Origin: an uncultured Saprospiraceae bacterium
GTDB lineage: Bacteria; Bacteroidota; Bacteroidia; Chitinophagales; Saprospiraceae
Direction: 5' to 3'
DNA length: 39,609 bases
Assembly: GCA_938028705.1 (NCBI GenBank)
Contig: CALIZI010000451.1
Location: 1-39,609, forward strand
Positions within the stretch are counted from its first letter, which is position 1. Every line of letters starts with the position of its first letter. The notes below the pieces were generated by a model that worked only from the letters and a program-made list of their open reading frames with translations, was not told the DNA's origin and did no database searches. A program made the position numbers and the translations under genes. Of this stretch, positions 16,113 through 23,965 are shown one piece after another.

Positions 16113-17009
16113 TTACAAAGTGCCGTTCAGATATTTTTTGTGCGCTTGTGAGACTATTTTTTGGTAAAAGTTATCTTGAATGAGTGGCACTATCATGTCG
16201 TCAAAATATTCTCGTGCGTAGGTGGCGGTGAGGGAAAATTCTTGGTGAGGTTGGCAAAGGTTGTCAAGTTTTTCAAAACGATTTTTAAAGGCATTATTCA
16301 GTCCAACATTATCTAAATCTTCATTCATATACAATTTCAAATCATGTTCAATTTCTTCTTTGAAATCGTCTAATAATTTTTTTCTACGGTAGCGCAAATT
16401 ATCTCTATCTAAATCACAAATTCGTATCGTTTCTGCACCTCTTCCTATCGAATCTACGCCTTCTATTTTTCCGTTTTTGTAAAACTTAAAATAAGGTTTT
16501 GGGTCGTCAATTTCGGGGTGAAGTAGATATGGTTTCTCATCAATTAAAGGCGTAATATTCGCCTTTAATTTATTCTTATCCAAATCACCCGAAGGCAAAA
16601 AAGATGGCTTCATTACACGCATACCCATAATTGGAAATTTGTTCCATTTTCCACTTCTTGAATTACAAAAATAACAAGCCGGAATCAAATTTGTCCATTC
16701 GTAACACAACCAATAATAGCCTGGATGTCCTTTTAGTTTAGTTACACCTTTTTTGGGGCGATAATGCTCAATATCAGGTAGATATTCTTTGGTTTCGCAA
16801 TAAGCACATTTATTGTAGTACAACAAACGAAGTACCTCACGTACAAGATAAATTTTCTTGCCGTTAATCACTCGCAAACCACGATATTTGTTGCTAATAA
16901 TCAGGCTTTTATTACCCGTTTTGGAAAGTTCTTGCCACACTTCTTCGGCATCCATTAAAGTCTGTGCTAACTCCGGCGAAAGCAACAGTTTTCGGTTATT
17001 GAATATCAT
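16113..17009 (-). CDS. ptuB: HNH endonuclease, Septu PtuB-like
   Basis: A 298-residue HNH nuclease. The zinc pair Cys68-x-x-Cys71 (NKCAYCE), the His82 motif IEHYRPKK, the YYWLCYEWTNLIPACYFCN block with Cys112-x-x-Cys115 and Asn116, and KWNKFP follow the pattern known for PtuB, the HNH effector of Septu and of retron Ec78. The C-terminal half is helical and not recognised. It starts 12 bp after the ATPase gene, so the two are one operon and presumably form a complex in which the ATPase controls the nuclease during phage infection. Length and motif order are intact, with no sign of decay. Function in defence is inferred from the pair; no activity is shown here. Confidence 0.85.
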   Translation of the reverse strand: MIFNNRKLLLSPELAQTLMDAEEVWQELSKTGNKSLIISNKYRGLRVINGKKIYLVREVLRLLYYNKCAYCETKEYLPDIEHYRPKKGVTKLKGHPGYYWLCYEWTNLIPACYFCNSRSGKWNKFPIMGMRVMKPSFLPSGDLDKNKLKANITPLIDEKPYLLHPEIDDPKPYFKFYKNGKIEGVDSIGRGAETIRICDLDRDNLRYRRKKLLDDFKEEIEHDLKLYMNEDLDNVGLNNAFKNRFEKLDNLCQPHQEFSLTATYAREYFDDMIVPLIQDNFYQKIVSQAHKKYLNGTL

Positions 17010-17021
17010 TTGAAAGTGGCT

Positions 17022-18443
17022 TTATTCGGACTTAAATAATTGCTCTAACTCTTTGGCTCTCTCTGTTCCCAAGTAGCTTTTCAACTCTTGTTTCACTTGG
17101 TCGTTAAATTCGATTTCGGCATAAGTATCTTCGGTTCTAATGCCGTTTTCAGGGTCGTGCGTCACAGGAAAAATATCACGCATCCCAAAGATAGGCGAAG
17201 TCAAAATCGTATTGGGCAAGAGGTTAGAAATTTGCTTTTCCATATCCTCCAAACGCTCTACTGTAATACCATTTTCTGCATCCCGATTGACCTTCAAAAA
17301 CACCGAATGTTCGGGTGCGCCAAGCAAGGGAATCGGGCTGTGCGTAGAGGCAATAAATTGTACACGCGGAAATATCTTGGAGAGTAAACCGGGTAGCCGT
17401 TTTTGCCACTTTGGATGCAAGTGTAAATCTAATTCATCTATGATGACGATGCCGCTTAATTCGGCAGGGTCATATACATCGGGCTGCGTATCGAATAGGC
17501 GCAAAATCATATCGCCGACCATGCTGATGATGCTGCGGTAGCCTGCGGCGAGTTCTTTAAGCGTAACTTTATTATACCCTTTTCCTAATTCATCTTTTTC
17601 GTAATAGAAAATACTATCATTATTGAAATCAACCTCTATTTTATCAAGGTCGAGTAACTTTACAAATAACTTTGTTACTGTTTCATATTTTGTGGCAAAC
17701 TCTCTTTTTTCGGCATCTCTATCGTTATTTTTCTTGTGATACCAACGAGAAAGTTGGTATTCAATATTTTTTAGTGAAACTTGTGTGTCAAATAAGCCTT
17801 CAATTGGATTTTCTTTTTGCGTTGAATTTTCAGGCGCAATATTCAAGCGAGATGAGCCATAACAACATATTTTTTCAAAGTTAGTAGTTATTTTGGTATT
17901 TAATTTTATTTCCGCAATATTGGTCTTTTTAATTCTTGGTTTATTTGGTCTCCAAACCCAATCAACAACAAAAAATTTTCTATCTCTATCTCTTAGAATA
18001 TCAATCATACCTCTATAAGTTTGCATCTCTTTCAGAATGTTTCCTCTATAAGTTTTACCTCTATAACTATTGTTTTCTTCATTTTTTTTAAATAAAACGA
18101 CAGGTTTTTGAGGTGAAGGATACCTTCTCGCAGCTTCCAAAAGGGCTTTTTTTGCTACATTATAATTTTCACTATTTGCAAGGTCGATTAATTCTTCATC
18201 AGATATATTCTTGTAATTTAATTCTCTACCCCACCTAAATCTTCGTTCTAATTCATGAGTCTCAAACAATCCACTTGCAATTACTTGAAGTATTGATGTC
18301 TTACCATACCCATTCTCTCCTGTTAGAAATATCCATTGGGCAGATTTGGGAAGTTCATTCACGTAGGTATGCTTAATGCCTCTGACATTATTTATCTCAA
18401 AGCTTTCTAAAGCATAAGGCAATATGTATTCCCCATTCGTCAT
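17022..18443 (-). CDS. ptuA: SMC-like AAA ATPase, Septu PtuA-like
   Basis: A 473-residue ABC/SMC-like ATPase. Walker A is GENGYGKTS at 42-50, the signature-like stretch LKELAAGYRSIISMVGDMI runs from 295, Walker B is IVIIDELD at 332-339 with the HLHP motif, and the switch histidine is in ASTHSP (365-370). The ATPase halves are split by a helical/charged insertion (about 80-290), as in PtuA and related OLD-like defence ATPases, but there is no TOPRIM domain at the C-terminus. With the HNH gene 12 bp downstream this is a Septu-type pair. It starts 39 bp after the XRE gene at 18483, so it probably shares a transcript with the GNAT-XRE genes upstream. Confidence 0.85.
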   Translation of the reverse strand: MTNGEYILPYALESFEINNVRGIKHTYVNELPKSAQWIFLTGENGYGKTSILQVIASGLFETHELERRFRWGRELNYKNISDEELIDLANSENYNVAKKALLEAARRYPSPQKPVVLFKKNEENNSYRGKTYRGNILKEMQTYRGMIDILRDRDRKFFVVDWVWRPNKPRIKKTNIAEIKLNTKITTNFEKICCYGSSRLNIAPENSTQKENPIEGLFDTQVSLKNIEYQLSRWYHKKNNDRDAEKREFATKYETVTKLFVKLLDLDKIEVDFNNDSIFYYEKDELGKGYNKVTLKELAAGYRSIISMVGDMILRLFDTQPDVYDPAELSGIVIIDELDLHLHPKWQKRLPGLLSKIFPRVQFIASTHSPIPLLGAPEHSVFLKVNRDAENGITVERLEDMEKQISNLLPNTILTSPIFGMRDIFPVTHDPENGIRTEDTYAEIEFNDQVKQELKSYLGTERAKELEQLFKSE

Positions 18444-18482
18444 AATTGCAAGTTACACATTTTACTGATTATTAAAATAAAT

Positions 18483-19004
18483 TTAAGCGGCTTCTACGGA
18501 AAAGGCATTTTTGACCATTTTCGCTTCTCTTTCTCGGTCAACGACATTGGTGAGGATGTCTTGTTCGATTTCCCGTTGCGCCAATTTCCACCAGTAAATA
18601 GCGGGGATGAGTTTGCCGGAATGTTTCTCTAAGCGATAGGCGAGTGATTTGCCAACGCTTTCTTTGCCATTCAAAATGCGACTCAATGTGGAAGGGTTGA
18701 TGCTGAGGTCAGCGGCGAGGTCTTTTTGTTTTTTGTTGGTGATGTCTATGTATTTTTCAATGAAATGTGAAAAGGGTGTATCTTTTTTGAGTTCGATACA
18801 TTCTTTGATGTCGTATTTCAGAGCGAATAAACGCCACTTGATCCCTTCTTCAGGAGATGTTTGTGCCAATCTTTCCATACGAAGCCTGACAAATTCTGCA
18901 TGTTCTTCCGGTGTTGGTTCTTTTCCCGGAAAGACGAAAGATTCTACAATTTCTTCTAAGGTATATCTTTGTTTTAACTCCTCAAATTTTTTATCGTAAT
19001 CCAT
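18483..19004 (-). CDS. XRE-family DNA-binding protein of GNAT-XRE pair 1 (putative antitoxin/regulator)
   Basis: A 173-residue protein with an N-terminal helical region (MDYDKKFEELKQRYTLEEIVESFVFPGKEPTPEEHAEF) and an XRE helix-turn-helix at about 85-145 (NKKQKDLAADLSINPSTLSRILNGKE), followed by IPAIYWWKLAQREIEQDI. It is paralogous to the gene at 19527-20054. Its ATG overlaps the stop of the GNAT gene by one base (TAATG), so translation is probably coupled. The order acetyltransferase then XRE, the stoichiometric coupling and the palindrome upstream suggest a toxin-antitoxin-like or self-regulating pair. It is also the gene immediately before ptuA, so it might regulate the Septu-like genes. 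Confidence 0.82.
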   Translation of the reverse strand: MDYDKKFEELKQRYTLEEIVESFVFPGKEPTPEEHAEFVRLRMERLAQTSPEEGIKWRLFALKYDIKECIELKKDTPFSHFIEKYIDITNKKQKDLAADLSINPSTLSRILNGKESVGKSLAYRLEKHSGKLIPAIYWWKLAQREIEQDILTNVVDREREAKMVKNAFSVEAA

Positions 19005-19468
19005 TAGTTCAAATATTTACTGACTAAAAAAGCCGCCCGTTCTGTGTCGATAAAGAGGTTTTGCCCCATTTCTAAGAAATAATATTTGTTTTTGTACAAA
19101 TCAACAATTTCTGATTTAGAATGAAGCGAAACAAAGCCTTTATAATCTTTGTCAAAGGCTAATTTGCATAGAAAAGCAAGTAAACAGCCCGCCACATAAT
19201 CATAGATTTTATCTTTACTTCGATTGGATAAAGCATTCTCAATCAAATGGATATGTATGCGAGATTCACGTATAATATCTTCGATAGCAACCAAGCCTTG
19301 AATGACTGCATCGCCCTCAAGTGTTAATTTATAAACTGTCCACTTGCGCTCTTTCGACCAGTCAAATTCAAATTCATCTGACTGATAGACCTGTTCCCAT
19401 TCGTCATCTCCCATCAATTCAATGACGGCAGTTTTGAGCGTATCACTTGGTTTGTGGAGGATTTTCAT
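19004..19468 (-). CDS. GNAT-fold acetyltransferase-like protein of pair 1 (putative toxin)
   Basis: A 154-residue protein with the layout of a GNAT acetyltransferase: beta strands in the first half (KWTVYKLTLEGDAVIQGLVAIED), a helix that should hold motif A (YDYVAGCLLAFLCKLAF, without the classic Q/RxxGxG/A), and the late strand-helix DKDYKGFVSLHSKSEIVDLYKNKYYFLEMG. It is paralogous to 20057-20518; the first 19 residues match except for the final coding differences after VIELM, and 59 nt around the start are identical. Catalytic capacity is uncertain because the acetyl-CoA loop is atypical. It is coupled to the XRE gene by a one-base overlap. GNAT toxins acetylating tRNA or ribosomes are known, usually with RHH antitoxins, so an XRE partner is less usual. 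Confidence 0.75.
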   Translation of the reverse strand: MKILHKPSDTLKTAVIELMGDDEWEQVYQSDEFEFDWSKERKWTVYKLTLEGDAVIQGLVAIEDIIRESRIHIHLIENALSNRSKDKIYDYVAGCLLAFLCKLAFDKDYKGFVSLHSKSEIVDLYKNKYYFLEMGQNLFIDTERAAFLVSKYLN

Positions 19469-19491
19469 GCTTACGCAATATACGAATAATT

Positions 19492-19510
19492 ATTGACTTT
19501 TTTTGTCAAT
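19492..19510. promoter_or_regulatory. Palindromic operator-like site upstream of GNAT gene 1
   Basis: A perfect palindrome, ATTGAC-TTTTTTT-GTCAAT, 24 bp upstream of the GNAT start. A near copy occurs at the equivalent position before GNAT gene 2 (20542-20560), followed in both by the conserved block TTATTCGTATATTGC towards the gene. Likely binding site of the XRE proteins, overlapping the promoter. Confidence 0.55.
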
Positions 19511-19526
19511 TTCTCAAAAAACTAAC

Positions 19527-20054
19527 TCAAGCCGTCTCCCGGTACACAACATTTTTCACCAGTTTAGCTTCCTTCAATTTCGCGTCAGGATTATTATGAA
19601 TGTCTTGTTCGATTTCTTTTTGTGCCAATTTCCACCAATAAATTGCAGGAATCAGGTCGCCCGAATGTCGCTCCAAGCGATAAGCAAGCGCGAGTGTAAG
19701 GCGTTCTTTTTCATTGAGAATACGGCTCAATGTGGAGGGCTTGATGCTGAGGTCGTGGGCAAGTTCTTTTTGTTTTTTGTTGGTGATATCAAGGTATTGT
19801 TCGAGGAAATTGGCAGTAGTATTCATGTTCTCTTTTCTACCTTCCATGCAGCCTTTCATTCGATATTTTAGCCCCAATAATTGTCCTTTCATTCGTTGTT
19901 CCGGTGTTTTGCTGTTCCATAATTCCATCCGAAGTTTTACAAACTCTGCGTGTTCTTCGGATGTAGGTTTTTTTCCCGGAAAAAACATAGATTCCGCAAT
20001 TTCTTCAAGGGTATATTTTTTTTTCATCTCCTCAAACAGCTTATCGTAATCCAT
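19527..20054 (-). CDS. XRE-family DNA-binding protein of GNAT-XRE pair 2 (putative antitoxin/regulator)
   Basis: I start at 20054 (MDYDKLFEEMKKKYTLEEIAES), matching the start of the paralogue at 18483-19004, rather than at 20108, which would overlap the GNAT gene by 52 bp. This gives 175 residues. The XRE helix-turn-helix spans about 85-145 (NKKQKELAHDLSIKPSTLSRILNEKE) and the tail IPAIYWWKLAQKEIEQDI is shared with the paralogue. Just 2 bp separate it from the stop of the GNAT gene. The N-terminal 80 residues differ more from the paralogue than the DNA-binding part, suggesting partner specificity in that region. Confidence 0.82.
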   Translation of the reverse strand: MDYDKLFEEMKKKYTLEEIAESMFFPGKKPTSEEHAEFVKLRMELWNSKTPEQRMKGQLLGLKYRMKGCMEGRKENMNTTANFLEQYLDITNKKQKELAHDLSIKPSTLSRILNEKERLTLALAYRLERHSGDLIPAIYWWKLAQKEIEQDIHNNPDAKLKEAKLVKNVVYRETA

Positions 20055-20056
20055 AA

Positions 20057-20518
20057 TTATAAATATTTTTGTATTAGTTGTTCTGAATTTTCGGTTGTCG
20101 ATACCCACATGATTCCTGCCCGTCTGAAACCGTATTTTGTTTCGTAATAATCTATAATTTCCGTTTTAGGTTTCAGTGAAACGAAACCTTCAAATCCCTT
20201 TTGAAATGCCAAATCGCACACATAAGCAATCAAACATCCTGCAACATAATCATACACTTTATTTTTTCCTTTGTTGGGTATTCTATTCTCAATCAAATGA
20301 ATATGTGTACGATATTCTTTCGGAATATCCTCAATTGAAATCAAGCCTTGAATAACCGAATCATTTTCAAGTGTCAATTTATAAACTGTCCATTTACGCT
20401 CTTTCGACCAATCAAATTCAAATTCATCAGACCGATAAACTTGCTCCCAATCGTCATTTTCCATCAATTCAATGACGGCAGTTTTGAGCGTATCACTTGG
20501 TTTGTGGAGGATTTTCAT
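20057..20518 (-). CDS. GNAT-fold acetyltransferase-like protein of pair 2 (putative toxin)
   Basis: A 153-residue paralogue of the GNAT-like protein at 19004-19468; I judge well over half of the residues identical. Conserved parts are MKILHKPSDTLKTAVIELM, FEFDWSKERKWTVYKLTLE, the central helix YDYVAGCLIAYVCDLAFQKG and the C-terminal FVSLKPKTEIIDYYETKYGFRRAG, which resembles the GNAT motif-B strand and helix. The two copies share 59 identical nt across the start codon, offset by 1050 bp, evidence of a recent tandem duplication of the whole pair. It opens the minus-strand island. Confidence 0.75.
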   Translation of the reverse strand: MKILHKPSDTLKTAVIELMENDDWEQVYRSDEFEFDWSKERKWTVYKLTLENDSVIQGLISIEDIPKEYRTHIHLIENRIPNKGKNKVYDYVAGCLIAYVCDLAFQKGFEGFVSLKPKTEIIDYYETKYGFRRAGIMWVSTTENSEQLIQKYL

Positions 20519-20541
20519 GGCTATGCAATATACGAATAAAA

Positions 20542-20560
20542 ATTGACTTTTTTTTGTCAG
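20542..20560. promoter_or_regulatory. Palindromic operator-like site upstream of GNAT gene 2
   Basis: ATTGAC, eight T, GTCAG: the counterpart of the palindrome at 19492-19510 with one arm mismatch, again 24 bp before the GNAT start and followed by the same TTATTCGTATATTGC block. Conservation outside coding sequence in both copies suggests a functional operator/promoter. Confidence 0.5.
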
Positions 20561-20578
20561 TTTTTAATGTTTTTCCAA

Positions 20579-20612
20579 CAAAAAAGCCACAAATCAAACG
20601 ATAAGTGGCTTT
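20579..20612 (-). terminator. Intrinsic terminator of alaS
   Basis: On the minus strand AAAGCCAC (20612-20605) pairs with GTGGCTTT (20590-20583), followed by a T run. It lies 20 bp after the alaS stop and separates alaS from the GNAT-XRE-Septu island. Confidence 0.85.
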
Positions 20613-20633
20613 ATAAAATTTTCAAAAAACAAA

Positions 20634-23255
20634 TCAAGCAATCACCCCCTTCGCCTTCTCCACAGCCCGTTCAATCCCACTCAAATCCTTCCCCCCCGCA
20701 GTAGCAAAAAACGGCTGACCACCGCCACCACCTTTAATTTCCTTAGCGATGTCGCGGATGATTTTACTTGCGTTCAAGTCACGACTTGCGACGAGTTCCT
20801 TGCTGATATAGAGCGTCAAATTCGGTTTGCCACCAATATTTGCACCGGCTACAAAAAACAGATTCTCTGACTCACGTCCTAAGTCGAAAGCCAGTTGTTT
20901 TACGGCATCGGCAGAGTCGATTTCTACTTTGCCGCCGACGAATTTTATACCATTAATATCTTGTGCATTGGCGAGTAAATCTGCCTTTGCGATACGGGCT
21001 TGTAGCGCGCCGAGTTTTTCGACTTGCTTTTTGAGCGACTTGTTTTCTTCCTGCAAATCCGATACGGTTTTGACCATATTTTTCGGATTTTTGAACAAGC
21101 CGCGTATGTTGTTCAGTTCGCCAATTTCTTTGTTGACGTAGCTTTCGGCAGCATCGGCGGTGACGGCTTCGATGCGTCTTACGCCTGCGGCTACGGAGGT
21201 TTCGGTGGTGATTTTTAATGCGCCGATTTTGCCTGTAAATGCTACGTGGCAGCCACCGCATAATTCGCGTGAATACGTGGGGTCGAAAGTAATCATACGT
21301 ACATTTTCGCCGTATTTTTCGCCGAATAACATCATTGCACCCGCCGCTTTTGCTTCCGCTATCGGGATGCTGCGGTCTTCGCCGAGTGCAATATTTTCGC
21401 GAATTTTTTTATTGGTAAGTGCTTCTATTTCAGCTAATTGTTCTGCGCTTACTTTTTCAAAATGAGAAAAATCGAAACGCAAATATTTGTCATTGACCAA
21501 CGAGCCTTTCTGCGCTACATGTTCGCCCAATACCTGACGCAATGCCGCATGTAAGAGGTGCGTAGCCGAGTGATTATTTTCGGTCATAGACCGCTTACGG
21601 GCATTGACTTCTGCACGAACTGTCGCGCTAATATCGGCAGGTAATTTTTTGACAAAATGAATAATCAAATCATTTTCGCGCTGCGTATCTGTCACCTCAA
21701 TTCGCTCGTCATCGAAAAATAAAAATCCGGTATCGCCTACCTGCCCGCCACCCTCTGCATAGAAAGGCGTGTTGTTCAAAACGACTTGATATTGGTTTTT
21801 GTCTTTGACTTTTACAGTGCGATATTTCAGGACTTTTGCGGCAGCTTTTAAGTCATCATAACCTACAAAATTGACATCCAATTCATCTGACAAACTCATC
21901 CAATCGCCGACTTGCTTGGCGGCATCGGCTTTGCCTTTTGCTTTTTGCTCGTCGAGGGCATCGTCGAAGGCTTTTATATCTATTTTCCAACCTTTTTCTG
22001 CCGCTAATAATTGTGTCAAATCAATCGGAAACCCAAAAGTATCGTATAATTCAAATGCAGTGCGACCATCCACAATATTGTCTTTGGCTTGGACGGTTTC
22101 AAAGCGTTTCAAACCCGATTCGAGGGTGCGTAAAAAGGATTTTTCTTCCTCCAAAATCACCTTTTGTACAAAATCTTTTTGTGCTTCTAATTCGGGAAAA
22201 ACATCTTTGAATTGTTCGGCTAATTGGGGCAATAATTTGTGTAATAAAGGTTCTTTTACATCCAAAAAGGAATAATAATAACGCACGCCGCGACGCAAAA
22301 TTCGACGCACGACATAGCCCGCACCGTTATTGCTCGGCAACTGCCCGTCAGCAATCGTAAACGCCGTAGCGCGAAGGTGGTCAGCCACGACTCGCATTGC
22401 AATATCTGACTTGGCATCGGGTTCGTAAGAGAAGCCGTATTTTTTGCCGGAAGCCTTTTCAATCGCTGCAATCATTGGCGTAAAAACATCTGTCGCGTAG
22501 TTGGATTGTTTGCCTTGTAATGCCATGCAAAGACGCTCAAATCCCATCCCGGTATCAACGTGTTTGTTGGGTAGCGGTTCGAGTGAACGGTCAGCTTTTC
22601 GATTGAATTGGATAAAGACCAAATTCCAAATTTCGATGACTTGCGGGTGGTCGGCATTGACCAAATCGCGCCCGTTCACCTTCGCCCTTTCCGAATCAGG
22701 ACGCAAATCAACGTGAATCTCCGAACAAGGTCCGCAAGGTCCGGTTTCGCCCATTTCCCAGAAATTATCTTTGGCATCGTAGTCCAAAATACGGTCTTTC
22801 GGGAGGTACTGTTCCCAGTAACCTGCCGCCTCATTGTCGCGCTCCAAACCTGCCGACGCATCGCCCTCAAATACGCTCGCATACAAACGGTCTTTGTCGA
22901 GACCATACACATTGGTCAGCAAATCCCAAGCCCAGTCAATCGCCTCTTTTTTGAAGTAATCGCCAAAAGACCAATTGCCCAACATCTCAAACATCGTATG
23001 GTGGTAGCTATCCACTCCAACATCCTCTAAATCATTGTGTTTGCCCGATGCACGTAGGCATTTTTGGGTGTCAGCCACGCGCTTATCGCTAGCTATTTTA
23101 TTGCCCAAAAAATAATCCTTGAATTGTACCATACCCGAATTGTTGAACATCAATGTCGGGTCGTTTTTCAGTACGATAGGTGCGGAAGGGACGATTTTAT
23201 GTCCTTTCGATTCAAAGTAATCCAGAAATTTTTGTCGTATTTCAGCCGAAGTCAT
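20634..23255 (-). CDS. alaS: Alanine-tRNA ligase
   Basis: An 873-residue alanyl-tRNA synthetase of full length. The class II core is N-terminal (FLDYFESKGHK, NSGMVQFKDYF, the TGPCGPCSEI and ADHLRATAFTIADG motifs). The editing domain carries the zinc ligands His562 and His566 (NHSATHLLHA), Cys666 and His670 (ELCGGCH). A coiled segment and the C-Ala domain follow, with GGGGGQPFFATAGG near the end. It charges tRNA-Ala in the cytoplasm and removes mischarged Ser/Gly. It is a single gene with its own terminator; a long stem-loop sits just upstream at 23290-23362. Confidence 0.97.
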   Translation of the reverse strand: MTSAEIRQKFLDYFESKGHKIVPSAPIVLKNDPTLMFNNSGMVQFKDYFLGNKIASDKRVADTQKCLRASGKHNDLEDVGVDSYHHTMFEMLGNWSFGDYFKKEAIDWAWDLLTNVYGLDKDRLYASVFEGDASAGLERDNEAAGYWEQYLPKDRILDYDAKDNFWEMGETGPCGPCSEIHVDLRPDSERAKVNGRDLVNADHPQVIEIWNLVFIQFNRKADRSLEPLPNKHVDTGMGFERLCMALQGKQSNYATDVFTPMIAAIEKASGKKYGFSYEPDAKSDIAMRVVADHLRATAFTIADGQLPSNNGAGYVVRRILRRGVRYYYSFLDVKEPLLHKLLPQLAEQFKDVFPELEAQKDFVQKVILEEEKSFLRTLESGLKRFETVQAKDNIVDGRTAFELYDTFGFPIDLTQLLAAEKGWKIDIKAFDDALDEQKAKGKADAAKQVGDWMSLSDELDVNFVGYDDLKAAAKVLKYRTVKVKDKNQYQVVLNNTPFYAEGGGQVGDTGFLFFDDERIEVTDTQRENDLIIHFVKKLPADISATVRAEVNARKRSMTENNHSATHLLHAALRQVLGEHVAQKGSLVNDKYLRFDFSHFEKVSAEQLAEIEALTNKKIRENIALGEDRSIPIAEAKAAGAMMLFGEKYGENVRMITFDPTYSRELCGGCHVAFTGKIGALKITTETSVAAGVRRIEAVTADAAESYVNKEIGELNNIRGLFKNPKNMVKTVSDLQEENKSLKKQVEKLGALQARIAKADLLANAQDINGIKFVGGKVEIDSADAVKQLAFDLGRESENLFFVAGANIGGKPNLTLYISKELVASRDLNASKIIRDIAKEIKGGGGGQPFFATAGGKDLSGIERAVEKAKGVIA

Positions 23256-23289
23256 TAGTCGATTTTTGATTGTGTGATTTTTGATTTGA

Positions 23290-23362
23290 CCCCGTACTGA
23301 CGACTTTAGCCGTCAAGTGCTTGCTGCGACGCGACGGCTAAAGTCGTCGGTACGGAGTGGGG
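23290..23362. repeat. Long stem-loop upstream of alaS
   Basis: CCCCGTACtGACGACTTTAG on the left and its complement on the right, with one or two mismatches per 25-nt arm, around an 18-nt centre (aagtgcttgctgcgacgc). The arms also contain the sub-palindrome GACGaCTttAGcCGTC. It could be an alaS leader hairpin or a mobile intergenic element; the rest of 23256-23465 shows nothing else. Confidence 0.65.
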
Positions 23363-23465
23363 CAAAGATAGGAAATTCGTGGTGCTTGCTTTAATTGCCT
23401 TGTAGATTTATTTTTTGTGGTTAAATGAATTTGCCGATTAGAAAGGTGGTATGGAACTCGTCAAA

Positions 23466-23807
23466 TTAATTGCGTAGCTTGTTCAATTTATATCTTAGTT
23501 CTTTCAGTTCTTGTTCAAGTTTGAATTTTTCACCAGTATCTGATGTGATTATCAGTCGTGTCTCGAAGCTGTTGATTTTACTTATGATTAGTTCTTCAAT
23601 ATCTTTTTTATGACTTTCTTCCTGAGTAAAATTTGATTCATTTACAGAACGGAAACCACCAGAAAAAGCTAAACGATTATGTTCTTCATTGTCAAAAAAG
23701 AATTTATGTAAAAAATAAAATAGTAATGAGATAAATCCTATTATTACAAGCATCATAATTAATGTCTTAGAATCTATTTTGATACTTAAAGAAATTCCAT
23801 TTTGCAT
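23466..23807 (-). CDS. Small single-pass membrane protein with coiled-coil tail
   Basis: A 113-residue protein I do not recognise. One membrane helix lies at about 14-33 (TLIMMLVIIGFISLLFYFLH), then a positively charged and phenylalanine-rich turn, a linker (about 45-65), and a C-terminal charged region with coiled-coil character (EKFKLEQELKELRYKLNKLRN). There is no signal peptide cleavage site, so it is an N-terminally anchored membrane protein. It is transcribed from near 23810, divergent from the nucleotidyltransferase gene at 23966. Base composition is AT-rich like neighbouring accessory genes. Confidence 0.65.
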   Translation of the reverse strand: MQNGISLSIKIDSKTLIMMLVIIGFISLLFYFLHKFFFDNEEHNRLAFSGGFRSVNESNFTQEESHKKDIEELIISKINSFETRLIITSDTGEKFKLEQELKELRYKLNKLRN

Positions 23808-23931
23808 ACAATTTATTTTAAATGTTTTGTTGTAACTACAGGCAAAAGTAAATCATTTATTGAGAGAAATCAATTTTTATGTATGTAATCTTCATTCATT
23901 TTGTAGCAAATGTTGATAACTTTTTCTCAAT

Positions 23932-23962
23932 TTGCTAAAAAAGTAAACTTATGTTATCTTTG
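23932..23962 (+). promoter_or_regulatory. Bacteroidota-type promoter of the nucleotidyltransferase gene, apparently leaderless
   Basis: TTG at 23932-23934, a 20-nt spacer and an exact TAnnTTTG box (TATCTTTG, 23955-23962). The ATG at 23966 is only 3 bp beyond the box, so transcription should begin at or about the start codon, giving a leaderless or nearly leaderless mRNA. Confidence 0.6.
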
Positions 23963-23965
23963 TGA

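Noticed and set aside
20055-20108. Longer start for the XRE protein of pair 2
   Set aside because: It would overlap the GNAT gene by 52 bp and is absent in the paralogue, which begins MDYDK.
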